Positions 34,033 to 43,384 of a stretch of DNA of 64,000 nt are shown here, in pieces (position 1 is the stretch's first letter; each line of letters begins with the position of its first letter). The DNA is from Flavobacterium sp. CECT 9288 (lineage in GTDB: Bacteria > Bacteroidota > Bacteroidia > Flavobacteriales > Flavobacteriaceae), in contig NZ_OU957226.1 in the NCBI RefSeq assembly GCF_918731615.1, positions 2,109,501-2,173,500 of the forward strand, written 5' to 3'. The position numbers were made by a program, and so were the translations under genes. The notes under the pieces were generated by a model, which worked only from the letters and a program-made list of their open reading frames with translations, was not told the origin of the DNA and did no database searches.

Positions 34033-34620
34033 TTATCTTCCCTTTTTTCCGAAAAATTTCATTCGGTACTCCTGAAAAGTTTTCCCTTCTAATATGTTTT
34101 TTAATTTCTTTTGAATCAATCGTTTTTTTAAAGACGAAATTTTATCCGTAAATAAAACGCCTTCAATATGATCGTATTCATGTTGAATTACGCGGGCTAT
34201 GAGTCCGTCAAATACTTCAGTTTTCATTACAAAATCTTCTTCGCAATACTCTAATGTAATCGTTGGATTTCTGTAAACATCCTCTCTTACATCTGGAATA
34301 CTTAAGCATCCTTCATTAAAACTCCATAATTCCCCTTCTTCTTTTACCATTCTAGCATTGATAAAAGTTTTTTTAAACCCTTTCAATTTATTTTGTTCTG
34401 TAGAATCTAGTTCATCGTCATCGCTAAAAGGAGTTGTGTCTATTACAAATATGCGTAAAGCAAGACCTACCTGAGGAGCTGCAAGACCCACACCATGAGC
34501 ATTATACATGGTTTCATACATATTTGAAATGATTTCCTTTAGATTAGGAAAATCTGCAGTAACAAGTTCTCCTGTTTTTCTTAATACGGGATCGCCGTAA
34601 GCTATAATTGGTAAAATCAT
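34033..34620 (-). CDS. def: Peptide deformylase
   Basis: Removes the formyl group from the N-terminal Met of new proteins. All three motifs are intact in 195 residues: GVGLAAPQVG near 43-52, EGCLSIP near 103-109 with the metal-binding Cys, and QHEYDHIEGVLF near 142-153 with both His ligands and the catalytic Glu. An insertion DSTEQNKLKGFK near residue 76 fits the longer Bacteroidota form. Confidence 0.96.
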   Translation of the reverse strand: MILPIIAYGDPVLRKTGELVTADFPNLKEIISNMYETMYNAHGVGLAAPQVGLALRIFVIDTTPFSDDDELDSTEQNKLKGFKKTFINARMVKEEGELWSFNEGCLSIPDVREDVYRNPTITLEYCEEDFVMKTEVFDGLIARVIQHEYDHIEGVLFTDKISSLKKRLIQKKLKNILEGKTFQEYRMKFFGKKGR

Positions 34621-34679
34621 TGTACAGTGTTAAAATTAGGAGCTAAAAAATATGGTATCCAGCTTTTTTATTCAGTTTG

Positions 34680-34687
34680 CAAAAATA
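34680..34687 (-). promoter_or_regulatory. -7 element TATTTTTG, likely for def
   Basis: TAnnTTTG on the minus strand, 60 bp upstream of the def start. It lies in an A/T-rich gap, so chance is possible. Confidence 0.4.
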
Positions 34688-34789
34688 GTAAAAAATAAAC
34701 AATGAATATTATACTATCAATTTTTAAAATAAATTAAATCTTTTAGACAGAAGTACGCTGTTTATACCTCTTTTAACTTTTTCAAATCT

Positions 34790-34797
34790 TATCTTTG
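34790..34797 (+). promoter_or_regulatory. -7 element TATCTTTG for the FUSC gene
   Basis: Exact TAnnTTTG ending 16 bp before the ATG at 34813. It rules out a TTG start at 34795. Confidence 0.6.
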
Positions 34798-34812
34798 TTA
34801 CAACCTAGAGAT

Positions 34813-37026
34813 ATGCTTACAGAGATTCAAAAATTTATAGACACGGCTTCTTTTACAAACGCACTAAAAGTAACTATTGCGGCGGTAATTCCTGTAGTTG
34901 TTTTTACTTATTTTGGTATGTTTAATATAGGTTTTGTACTGGCACTGGGAGCTATATTTGTATATCCAAGTGACATAGCAAGTAGCTTAAACCAAAAAAT
35001 ATATGGCATAGTGCTTACGGCAATATTAACTTCTATTATTACGCTAATAGTCAATATCTTTTTTCCTTATAAAGTCTTATTCTACCTCATAATTACTTTA
35101 TTAATTTTTTCTATTTCAATTGTATCTGTCTATGGGCAAAGGGCTAGTATGTTATCCTTTTCTTGCTTGGTAGCTCTGGCTTTAGCATTTTCTAATACAG
35201 CTTCAGGTTGCCCCATGTTTTTTCACGCGCTTTTAATTTTTGCTGGTGGGGTTTTTTATTTACTAGTTTCTCTTGTGTTTCATTATCTAAAACCAAATAG
35301 GTATTTAGAACTGCAAGTACAGGAATGCATGAAACTTAGCGCGAAATATTTAAAACTTAGGGGTGATTTGTGGTCCTTAAACGCAGATCGAAAAGCAATT
35401 ACCAAAAAGCAGCTTCATTTACAGGTAGAACTCAACGTCATTCATCAGAATATTAGAGAAGTATTAATACCCAATCACAGCATCAATGGCTCCTCTGCTG
35501 CAAATAGAAAAATGCTTGTTGTCTTTATTTGCCTTGTTGAAATTCTTGAATTGGCTTTATCAACAGCATTTGATCATAAAAAACTACACGATAAATTTGA
35601 CGATCATCCAAAAGTGCTAGCCACCTATCAAAAGCTGGCGTACCATTTGGCGTCAAGCCTACAGATTTTTTCAAAAAGTATTAAAAAAGGAAAAACACAA
35701 CTCGATAAACTTTCCTTTTGGGAAGACATAAATGCCTTGCAAATTGTTATCACTCAATATGAGAGAGCCCTTGGCAAACAACAAGCAGCCGAAGGAGTTT
35801 TTATGTTAACCACCATGTTACAGTATGCTGACAAGCAAGTAGATAAAATAAAAACCATTGAACATGCTTTTACAAGAGATTATAACACACTTGAATACAA
35901 AGGTCTTGATAAGGACATCGAGAAATTTTTAACCCCTCAGCATTACCCATGGACAACATTAATAGAGAACCTCAGTTTTTCATCCTCCATATTTAGACAT
36001 TCCTTACGAATAACAGTTACCTTAATAATAGGCTTAGCACTAGGGAACTACTTCCCTTTTCAAAACGCTTACTGGATTTTGTTAACCATTATCGTCATTA
36101 TGAAACCAGGATATGGTTTAACCAAAGAACGCACGTTTCAACGAATAACTGGAACTATCCTCGGTGGAATTATTGCTTTTGGAATCCTTTATTTCATTAA
36201 AGATAATTTTATAATTAGCATGTTTTGTATTATTTGCATGCTGCTTGGGTTTGCATTTTCACAAACTAATTATAAAATCGGAGCTACATTTGTAACCATG
36301 TATGTGGTTTTTATATACGGAATACTAACTCCAAACGTGAATGAACTTGTACAGTATAGAATTGTAGATACTCTTGTAGGTGCTTTACTAGCAGCTGTGG
36401 CCAATTATGTTTTATGGCCTACTTGGGAATTTTTGAGCGCTCCCGCAACGATTAAAAAGGCAGTACTTGCCAATCAAAATTATTTAAAAGAAATCTCTAT
36501 TTATTACAATACCAAAAGTACTTTATCAACATCCTACAAACTAGCTCGAAAAAATGCGTTTATAGAAATAGGAAATCTAATGGCTTGTTACCAAAGAATG
36601 GTTCAAGAACCCAAAACAAAACAATTTCATCTAGAACAAGTTTATGAATTAGCCGTTCTAAACCACTCTTTACTTTCCTCGATAGCTTCATTAGGCACTT
36701 ATATTCAATCCCATAAAACTACTGCGGCGTCAGAATCATTTAATGTAGTAGTAAATACAGGAATTCAAAATTTAGAAAATGCTATCGAAACTTTAAATGG
36801 TAAAAATCTAGCAATTACACCTTCATCTGTAAACGAATTAAAACTAAGATTCACAGAACTAAAAAATATTCAACAAAGAGAAATCAGCATTCATAAAAAC
36901 AGCACTGAAACTGATTTTGACTCGGTTATGCAAGAGGCGCAACTAGTTATAGAACAACTCATGTGGCTGATTAACTTATCTGAAAAAATAGTTCAAACCA
37001 CACAAACTTTAAAGAGTATTAGCTAA
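34813..37026 (+). CDS. FUSC family (YccS/YhfK-like) inner-membrane protein
   Basis: A 737-residue protein with two membrane bundles, one at about 18-165 and another at about 400-540, each followed by a helical cytosolic domain. This duplicated layout is that of the FUSC/YccS/YhfK family. The second bundle carries FQNAYWILLTIIVIMKPGYG, close to the FUSC signature. Members resemble aromatic-acid and fusaric-acid efflux proteins, but without partner genes for an adaptor or outer-membrane channel the substrate is unknown. It is convergent with mqo. Confidence 0.85.
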   Translation: MLTEIQKFIDTASFTNALKVTIAAVIPVVVFTYFGMFNIGFVLALGAIFVYPSDIASSLNQKIYGIVLTAILTSIITLIVNIFFPYKVLFYLIITLLIFSISIVSVYGQRASMLSFSCLVALALAFSNTASGCPMFFHALLIFAGGVFYLLVSLVFHYLKPNRYLELQVQECMKLSAKYLKLRGDLWSLNADRKAITKKQLHLQVELNVIHQNIREVLIPNHSINGSSAANRKMLVVFICLVEILELALSTAFDHKKLHDKFDDHPKVLATYQKLAYHLASSLQIFSKSIKKGKTQLDKLSFWEDINALQIVITQYERALGKQQAAEGVFMLTTMLQYADKQVDKIKTIEHAFTRDYNTLEYKGLDKDIEKFLTPQHYPWTTLIENLSFSSSIFRHSLRITVTLIIGLALGNYFPFQNAYWILLTIIVIMKPGYGLTKERTFQRITGTILGGIIAFGILYFIKDNFIISMFCIICMLLGFAFSQTNYKIGATFVTMYVVFIYGILTPNVNELVQYRIVDTLVGALLAAVANYVLWPTWEFLSAPATIKKAVLANQNYLKEISIYYNTKSTLSTSYKLARKNAFIEIGNLMACYQRMVQEPKTKQFHLEQVYELAVLNHSLLSSIASLGTYIQSHKTTAASESFNVVVNTGIQNLENAIETLNGKNLAITPSSVNELKLRFTELKNIQQREISIHKNSTETDFDSVMQEAQLVIEQLMWLINLSEKIVQTTQTLKSIS

Positions 37027-37066
37027 AAAAAACGCTAGAACATGAAATATGCTCTAGCGTTTTTTT
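37025..37066. terminator. Bidirectional terminator between FUSC gene and mqo
   Basis: CGCTAGAACAT (37033-37043) pairs with ATGCTCTAGCG (37049-37059) with one mismatch, extended by A- and T-runs on the outside. Confidence 0.88.
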
Positions 37067-37088
37067 ATAAATATGAATCGCCCAAATA

Positions 37089-38582
37089 TTAATTTAACTT
37101 CAATACTTTGGCCGTATTTTCACGAACTTCTTTTAATAGTTCAGGGTTTTCATTTAATTTCTGTCCAAATGATGGTACCATAACTTTAAGTTTATCTTGC
37201 CATTCTTGAGTTTGATATTCGTCTACAAAACACCTACTAATCAAGTCAATCATTATAGAAACAGCAGTAGATGCTCCTGGAGAAGCTCCTAACAATACCG
37301 ATAATGTTCCATCAGCAGTTGTAATTACTTCGGTACCAAATTCTAGAATACCACCTTCCTTTTCATCTTTTTTAATAACTTGAACTCGCTGACCTGCACG
37401 TTCTAGTACCCAATCCTTAGAGCGTGCACCTGGCACATACTCACGTAAAGCATTGATTCTATCTTTTTGAGATTGACGTACTTGTTCTATCAGATACTTA
37501 GTAAGCGGAATATTTTTGATACCCGCTGCAATCATAGGTATAATATTATCTGTCTTTATAGACAAAGGCAAATCAGAATAAGAACCATTTTTTAAAAACC
37601 GAGTTGAGAAACCTGCAAATGGTCCAAAAAGCAATTGTTTTTCTCCATTGATAACTCTTGAATCAATATGTGGTACAGACATAGGCGGAGCGCCCACGCT
37701 AGCTTTACCGTATACTTTAGCTTGATGCTTTGCAATCACATCAGGATTAGTACATTTTAGCCATTGACCACTTACTGGGAATCCACCATATCCTTTTCCT
37801 TCTGGAACATCAGCTTTTTCAAGTAAAGGTAAAGAACCTCCTCCTGCTCCAATAAAAACAAACTTAGTATATGCTTTACGTATTTGGCCGTTAGCCAAAT
37901 TCTTTATTTTAATTCTCCAAGATTTATCATCTTTCTGTCTTAGCTTTAGAACTTCATGATTAAAATGAATCGTAACACCATCTAGACTAGTAAGGTAATT
38001 AAAAATACTTCGAGTTAATTCTCCAAAATTCACATCGGTACCAATTGCCATTGTAGTAGCAGCAACTTTATCAGACTCATCTCTGCCTTCCATTACTAGA
38101 GGCATCCATTTCTTTAATTCAGAAAAATCTTCGCTAAAAATCATTTCCTTAAAAAGAGGATTGGCTTGCAAGGCTTCAAATCTTTTTTTAAGGTATTCTA
38201 TATTTTTTTCGCCCCAAACAAAACTGAGATGAGGAATGCTTTTGATGAATTTTTCAGGCGAGGGAACTTTATTTTCTTGAACTAAGTAAGCCCAAAATTG
38301 TCTTGAAACTTCAAATGATTCAGCAATACTTATCGCTTTATTTGGATTAATACTACCATCTTCGCCCTCTGGAGTATAATTTAGCTCACAAAAAGCGGAG
38401 TGACCAGTTCCTGCATTATTCCATGCATCAGAACTTTCGGCAGCTGCCATATCTAATCGTTCGTATATTTCAATTGTAATATCAGGTTTCAACTCTTTTA
38501 AAATTAAACCTAGAGTGGCGCTCATGATTCCAGCTCCTATAAGAACTACTTCGCTGTGGGTACGTATCGTTGTATCAGGCAT
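37089..38582 (-). CDS. mqo: Malate:quinone oxidoreductase
   Basis: Membrane-associated FAD enzyme oxidising malate to oxaloacetate and passing electrons to quinone, in the TCA cycle. The 497-residue protein begins with the FAD loop GAGIMSATLG near 16-25 and holds family stretches NNAGTGHSA, FIGAGGGSLPLLEKA and LLGASPGASTAVSIM. It has the usual length. Electrons delivered to the quinone pool could feed terminal oxidases such as the cbb3 enzyme encoded 11 kb away; Bacteroidota cbb3 usually takes them via an alternative complex III or bc1. Confidence 0.95.
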   Translation of the reverse strand: MPDTTIRTHSEVVLIGAGIMSATLGLILKELKPDITIEIYERLDMAAAESSDAWNNAGTGHSAFCELNYTPEGEDGSINPNKAISIAESFEVSRQFWAYLVQENKVPSPEKFIKSIPHLSFVWGEKNIEYLKKRFEALQANPLFKEMIFSEDFSELKKWMPLVMEGRDESDKVAATTMAIGTDVNFGELTRSIFNYLTSLDGVTIHFNHEVLKLRQKDDKSWRIKIKNLANGQIRKAYTKFVFIGAGGGSLPLLEKADVPEGKGYGGFPVSGQWLKCTNPDVIAKHQAKVYGKASVGAPPMSVPHIDSRVINGEKQLLFGPFAGFSTRFLKNGSYSDLPLSIKTDNIIPMIAAGIKNIPLTKYLIEQVRQSQKDRINALREYVPGARSKDWVLERAGQRVQVIKKDEKEGGILEFGTEVITTADGTLSVLLGASPGASTAVSIMIDLISRCFVDEYQTQEWQDKLKVMVPSFGQKLNENPELLKEVRENTAKVLKLN

Positions 38583-38599
38583 AATAAGATTTTAAAATG

Positions 38600-38607
38600 C
38601 AAAGATA
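38600..38607 (-). promoter_or_regulatory. mqo -7 element TATCTTTG
   Basis: Exact TAnnTTTG on the minus strand, predicting a leader of about 13 nt. Confidence 0.6.
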
Positions 38608-38700
38608 AATTATTAAATTCCAAAAAAAAGTATAAAACTGAACCAAAAAGTTACATTTTTCAAACATTTTTCTCAAAAAGTCAACATATTCTCTTGAACC

Positions 38701-39117
38701 TTAAAAAGATTTTCTATTTAGGTAATCTTGCAGCATTATAGTTGCTGCAATTTCATCAATAAGTGCTTTATTTTGACGCTGTTTTTTACTCATTCCGTTG
38801 TCTATCATGGACTGAAAAGCCATTTTAGAGGTAAAGCGTTCGTCTACGCGAATGACTTTCATATCCGGAAAATGATTGGTAAAATGAGTCACAAATCCTT
38901 TGACAATGGAAGCACTTTCAGAGGGTAGTCCATTCATTTGTTTGGGCTCTCCTATTAGAACAGCTTCTACTTTTTCTTTAGCAAAATAATCTTTTAAAAA
39001 AGCGATTGCAGTACTAGAAGTCACTGTCGTCAAACCTGAAGCAATAATTTGCATTTCGTCAGTAACTGCAATTCCTGTTCTTTTTTGTCCGTAATCAATG
39101 GCGAGTATTCTTGGCAT
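38701..39117 (-). CDS. ruvX: RuvX/YqgF-type Holliday junction resolvase-like nuclease
   Basis: A 138-residue RNase H-fold protein. Conserved blocks are ILAIDYGQKRTGIAV (residues 4-18, catalytic Asp), LIGEPKQMNG near 54-63 and VDERFTS near 96-102, with a final Asp in IDEIAATIML. YqgF proteins act in 16S rRNA 5' processing and possibly on branched DNA. The gene appears to be transcribed alone. Confidence 0.94.
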   Translation of the reverse strand: MPRILAIDYGQKRTGIAVTDEMQIIASGLTTVTSSTAIAFLKDYFAKEKVEAVLIGEPKQMNGLPSESASIVKGFVTHFTNHFPDMKVIRVDERFTSKMAFQSMIDNGMSKKQRQNKALIDEIAATIMLQDYLNRKSF

Positions 39118-39194
39118 ATTAAAATATAAAAACTTAGTACTAAAATTAAAATTAGCTAATTAAAATGCTAAGATAAAGTTATTATTTAATTAGA

Positions 39195-39773
39195 TTATTT
39201 TTGGTTAAATATATTTCTTATTTTAAGGATTTCAGAAGTGTTAACATTGATCAAGATTGGCTTTCTGTTTTTATAAAACTGGAAACTAAGTGTATTAATA
39301 TTTTTAAATTCAAGGAGCTCCTCTTCGTTATAATTCAATTCAAATTGATGCATTAAACGAGAATCACTTTGAAAACCTGTAACAATTTCGACTTTTTTAT
39401 CCTCATTATCTTTAATAGACTCGGTATCGGTTTTTGTTTCTATATGTATACTTTTACTGTAATTTTTGATCGTTTTAGAGTAAATTCTATCGTTTATTTT
39501 CACATAAACCACGCTGTCTATTTTGCCAAAATCTTGGCTTGTAAACAAATTAAAAAAAGAACTAAATGTATCAGATTCTTTCTTTTTTTCTAAGACAAAA
39601 TCATTATTTGCATAAAAGATTTCACTGTTATTTTTAATAAAATACCTTTGTTTACAAGAGACTACAATGGTGTTTTTAATTGAATCTGTTTGTCTATAGA
39701 TGCCATTTGAAGAATAGAGACCACAACTTTGAAAAACAAATAATAGTATCCCAATTAGTATAATTCTTTTCAT
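39195..39773 (-). CDS. Putative lipoprotein, function unknown
   Basis: A 192-residue protein starting MKRIILIGILLFVFQSCG, a lipoprotein signal with Cys18. The rest is rich in Lys, Ser, Asn and beta-strand-like segments, with no family I recognise. A longer frame to 39932 adds 53 residues with mixed charge and was rejected because it buries the signal peptide. It follows ruvX in reverse order on the same strand and may be the first gene of that unit. Confidence 0.65.
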   Translation of the reverse strand: MKRIILIGILLFVFQSCGLYSSNGIYRQTDSIKNTIVVSCKQRYFIKNNSEIFYANNDFVLEKKKESDTFSSFFNLFTSQDFGKIDSVVYVKINDRIYSKTIKNYSKSIHIETKTDTESIKDNEDKKVEIVTGFQSDSRLMHQFELNYNEEELLEFKNINTLSFQFYKNRKPILINVNTSEILKIRNIFNQK

Positions 39774-40114
39774 AAATATAACTTTTACAAAAAGGTAATA
39801 GCACATACAATGCCAAAATATCAAAATTAATTCACAAATTTTATCGCTAAGTCTTGGAGTACATTTATAATTTAACTCTAGTGTAGATCTTATTTCATTT
39901 TTATTAATATAAAAACTTTCTAAACTATTCATAATTCATCCAAAGTGACCGATCTCAATAATTAAAGGACTTGGGTTTTAATATTAGTCTAAAACTCTAA
40001 TCTCATAACAGCGGTGATTTATAAATTTAAGTTAGATCTGTAACATTTTAGTCAGTTTTTAACTGTTTTGCTTTTGGCTAAAAATCCTATCTTTGCCTAA
40101 AAATCAATTAAAAG
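39774..40114. other. Non-coding 341 bp upstream of dapD
   Basis: A/T-rich gap between the divergent lipoprotein and dapD genes. Apart from the dapD promoter at 40066-40095, nothing coding or strongly structured is seen. Confidence 0.6.
40066..40095 (+). promoter_or_regulatory. dapD promoter (TTTTG-N17-TATCTTTG)
   Basis: Full consensus: -33 TTTTG at 40066-40070, 17-bp spacer and exact -7 box at 40088-40095, with an expected leader of about 15 nt. Confidence 0.8.
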
Positions 40115-40930
40115 ATGAATCCATTACAAACTATTATAGAACAAGCCTGGGAAAACAGAGCTTTATTACAAGAAACCACTACAACAGATGCGATTAGAGA
40201 AGTAATCGAATTACTTGATGCTGGTAAACTTCGTGTTGCAGAGCCTATTGGCGACGGATGGCAAGTAAACGAATGGGTTAAAAAAGCAGTGGTGATGTAT
40301 TTCCCAATACAAAAAATGGAAACTTGGGAATCTGGAATTTTTGAGTACCACGATAAAATGCTTTTAAAAAGAAACTATGCCGAAAAAGGAATTCGTGTGG
40401 TTCCTAATGCCGTAGCACGTTACGGAGCCTATATCTCAAGTGGTGTGATTTTAATGCCTAGTTATGTTAACATTGGAGCTTATGTAGACGAGGGAACTAT
40501 GGTAGATACTTGGGCTACTGTTGGAAGTTGTGCACAAATTGGTAAAAACGTACACTTAAGTGGTGGTGTTGGAATTGGTGGTGTACTTGAGCCATTACAA
40601 GCTGCTCCTGTAATTATAGAAGACGGTGCCTTTATTGGTTCACGCTGTATTGTAGTTGAGGGTGTTCACGTAGGAAAAGAAGCAGTACTTGGAGCTAACG
40701 TTTGCTTGACTGCCTCTACAAAGATTATAGATGTTACAGGTGATGAGCCTGTGGAAATGAAAGGCTTTGTTCCTGCAAGGTCTGTAGTAATTCCTGGAAG
40801 TTATACTAAAAAATTCGCTGCTGGTGAATTCCAAGTGCCTTGCGCTTTAATTATTGGAACTCGTAAACCATCAACAGATTTAAAAACATCATTAAATAAT
40901 GCTTTACGTGAATATGACGTAGCGGTTTAA
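40115..40930 (+). CDS. dapD: Tetrahydrodipicolinate N-succinyltransferase
   Basis: Succinylates tetrahydrodipicolinate in the lysine/diaminopimelate pathway needed for peptidoglycan. The 271-residue protein has an N-terminal helical domain and a left-handed beta-helix of hexapeptide repeats, from VPNAVARYGAYI to GANVCLTAST, with the stretch VGGVLEPLQAAPVIIEDG characteristic of the family. The first glycosyltransferase of the next cluster begins 11 bp later and is likely co-transcribed. Confidence 0.96.
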   Translation: MNPLQTIIEQAWENRALLQETTTTDAIREVIELLDAGKLRVAEPIGDGWQVNEWVKKAVVMYFPIQKMETWESGIFEYHDKMLLKRNYAEKGIRVVPNAVARYGAYISSGVILMPSYVNIGAYVDEGTMVDTWATVGSCAQIGKNVHLSGGVGIGGVLEPLQAAPVIIEDGAFIGSRCIVVEGVHVGKEAVLGANVCLTASTKIIDVTGDEPVEMKGFVPARSVVIPGSYTKKFAAGEFQVPCALIIGTRKPSTDLKTSLNNALREYDVAV

Positions 40931-40941
40931 ACACATATCAG

Positions 40942-42060
40942 ATGAATATTGGCTTTGAAGCAAAAAGAATCTTTCATAACAAAACTGGACTTGGTAACTA
41001 TAGTCGTGATTTGGTACGCTTACTAAGCCAATATTATCCTGAAAACCATTACTATTTATACAATCCAAAACGATCGAATGACAATCTATTTGAGGCGAAT
41101 AGAACAAATGTTTTTGAAAAGAAACCACAGTCTCCTTTTTACAAAAAATTTTATAATTTATGGAGACAAAAAGGAGTTGTAAAGGATTTAACAAAAGATG
41201 GCATTACCATTTTTCATGGTTTATCTGGTGAAATCCCGTCTGGACTAAACCACGCCAATATAAAGAGTGTGGTTACCATTCATGATCTCATTTTTGTGAA
41301 ATTCCCAAATTTATATTCCTTTTTTGATCGCAAAATTCACTTTTATAAATTCAACAAAGCTGCGCATCAAGCAGATGTGGTTATTGCAATTAGTGAACAA
41401 ACAAAAGATGATATTGTTGAGTTTTTAAAAATTGATCCCGAAAAAATAAAGGTAATTTACCAAGGATGCCACGCTATTTTCAAAAAGGTATTCACTGAGA
41501 GCGATAAAAAAAAGATTGTATCCAAATACAATTTGCCAAAAGAATTTATTCTTAACGTGGGTACTATTGAAACTAGAAAAAATATTTTACTAGCTGTTAA
41601 AACACTTCATAATATAAATACTTGTTTAGTAATTGTAGGTAAAGAGACCGATTATGCTATTGAAGTAAAAAGTTACATCAAGAAACACAATCTGGAACAT
41701 AAAGTAATCTTCTTGAAAGGACTAACTCTTGAAGAGCTGGCAATACTGTATCAACAAGCTAAGATTTTTGTTTATCCATCTTTATATGAAGGCTTTGGAA
41801 TACCAATTATTGAAGCTTTATATTCAAAAACTCCAGTAATTACAACTCAAGGAGGTGTTTTCCCAGAGGCAGGCGGACCCAATTCAGTGTATATTGATCC
41901 TACAAATGTGTTAGATCTTGAAAAAGCCATACAAAAACTATTAGTAGACAAAGAATTTCGTGAAAATATGATACAAAAAGGGTTTGAATTTGTACAAAAA
42001 TTTAATGATGAAGTTATAGCAAACAAGATTATTGCTATTTATAAAAGCTTAGATAATTAA
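40942..42060 (+). CDS. Glycosyltransferase family 4
   Basis: A 372-residue cytosolic enzyme of GT-B fold. The C-terminal donor-site motif is PSLYEGFGIPIIEALYSKTPVI (residues 275-296), with the E-x7-E pattern of GT4. The N-terminal half starts MNIGFEAKRIFHNKTGLGNY, with Gly residues at the acceptor site. It probably transfers a nucleotide-activated sugar to a surface glycan. Directly downstream of dapD and convergent with the next glycosyltransferase. Confidence 0.88.
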   Translation: MNIGFEAKRIFHNKTGLGNYSRDLVRLLSQYYPENHYYLYNPKRSNDNLFEANRTNVFEKKPQSPFYKKFYNLWRQKGVVKDLTKDGITIFHGLSGEIPSGLNHANIKSVVTIHDLIFVKFPNLYSFFDRKIHFYKFNKAAHQADVVIAISEQTKDDIVEFLKIDPEKIKVIYQGCHAIFKKVFTESDKKKIVSKYNLPKEFILNVGTIETRKNILLAVKTLHNINTCLVIVGKETDYAIEVKSYIKKHNLEHKVIFLKGLTLEELAILYQQAKIFVYPSLYEGFGIPIIEALYSKTPVITTQGGVFPEAGGPNSVYIDPTNVLDLEKAIQKLLVDKEFRENMIQKGFEFVQKFNDEVIANKIIAIYKSLDN

Positions 42061-42067
42061 ATATAAT

Positions 42068-43231
42068 TTATACTAATAGCTTCTTCCATTTTATTATTTC
42101 ATTTTTAAAATCTAAGCTTTCGATCTTCTTCTGTGCATTTTTCCCAAATTTAGTACGCAATTCATGATTTTGAATTAATTTTTCAATTGCTAATGCTAAA
42201 CTGGGGGCATTATTTAATGGCACAAAGAAACCAGTTTGAGCTTCCAAAATAATATCTTTCAAACCACCATCACTTTTGGTGGCAACTAGTGCATTTCCAA
42301 AATAAGCAGCTTCAGCCATTGCAAGTCCAAATCCTTCACAATTAGAAGTACTTACAGATATACTACTTTTAATCAGTCTTTCTTCAATATTTTTCACATT
42401 CCCGCAAAACTGAACATTTCGAATTTTATTTTTTTCAAAAAATGATTCCATTATTGTTTTTAAATGTCCATCCCCTAAAATCTGTAATTTCCATTGAGGG
42501 TATTTATCGGCAAGCAAAATCCAAGTTTTAACGATAAGCATCACATTCTTGTGCTTATGAGTCAATCTAGAAACAAATGATATTATTTGTTCTTTTTCTG
42601 AAAACAGATTATCGATATTTATTCTTTTGAAAAATAAAGGATTATATATCGTGATAATTTTATGACTAAAGGATTCTTTAAGATTATATAAATCTTTTAT
42701 CTCTTGTTCTGCACCTTGACTTACACAAACAAAACCATCTTGGGCGAATTGAATTACTCTTTTTAATTTATTTTTTTTTAAAGGATAAACAATTTTAGAA
42801 AACAACCATTTAAAAATTAAAATAGGATTCCTAATTACATCTTCTCTAAAAATATATTTTCTTAAATATGCATGTGGAGAACCATGATAATGCAAAATAG
42901 CTTTACAATTTGCTTTTTTTGCTGCTTTCAAAACGGCCAAAGAAATAGTCATGTTATCGCCTTGAAAAATAATTGAAGTAATGTTATTATCCCTTAAAAC
43001 TTTAGTAATACTTTCAATCAATCTTCTTTTTGAAATTGGATTAACAACGTGAACTCTTAAATGTGATGAGTAATTAATTTCAGGAGACTTATTAAAACTA
43101 TATAAAGAAATAATATGTTTGAAATCTACATTGTTTTGTTCAAACAAAAAAGATAAGTTTGCATTAACTCTCTCTACCCCTCCTGTCAAAGAATAATCAA
43201 TCAAAAAAAAGGCTTTATTCTCTAAAGACAT
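42068..43231 (-). CDS. Glycosyltransferase family 4
   Basis: A 387-residue GT-B enzyme with N-terminal LTGGVERVNANLSFLF and the donor-site motif STSNCEGFGLAMAEAAYFGNALV, where the E-x7-E pair is present. The central segment SFVSRLTHKHKNVMLIV is the typical linker strand. It stops 7 bp from the previous convergent gene. It is likely part of the same surface-glycan locus, but the sugar cannot be inferred. Confidence 0.87.
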   Translation of the reverse strand: MSLENKAFFLIDYSLTGGVERVNANLSFLFEQNNVDFKHIISLYSFNKSPEINYSSHLRVHVVNPISKRRLIESITKVLRDNNITSIIFQGDNMTISLAVLKAAKKANCKAILHYHGSPHAYLRKYIFREDVIRNPILIFKWLFSKIVYPLKKNKLKRVIQFAQDGFVCVSQGAEQEIKDLYNLKESFSHKIITIYNPLFFKRINIDNLFSEKEQIISFVSRLTHKHKNVMLIVKTWILLADKYPQWKLQILGDGHLKTIMESFFEKNKIRNVQFCGNVKNIEERLIKSSISVSTSNCEGFGLAMAEAAYFGNALVATKSDGGLKDIILEAQTGFFVPLNNAPSLALAIEKLIQNHELRTKFGKNAQKKIESLDFKNEIIKWKKLLV

Positions 43232-43326
43232 AAGTTTACTTTTATTATAAATAGGTATACAAATGTATCTAAATTTAATTTTAATAAAAATTCGTAAGTC
43301 ATGATTTAACTATTAAATTTAAAATT

Positions 43327-43334
43327 TAAATTTG
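43327..43334 (+). promoter_or_regulatory. -7 element TAAATTTG for glycosyltransferase at 43385
   Basis: Exact TAnnTTTG about 50 bp before the start. The surrounding DNA is very A/T-rich, so chance matches are more likely. Confidence 0.4.
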
Positions 43335-43384
43335 TAATTCCATTATTTTGGTTAAGAATAAAAAAAGATATCAACTGTAGATAA

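Noticed and set aside
39774..39932. N-terminal extension of the lipoprotein gene
   Set aside because: It puts 53 residues before a good lipoprotein signal peptide, so 39773 is the likely start.
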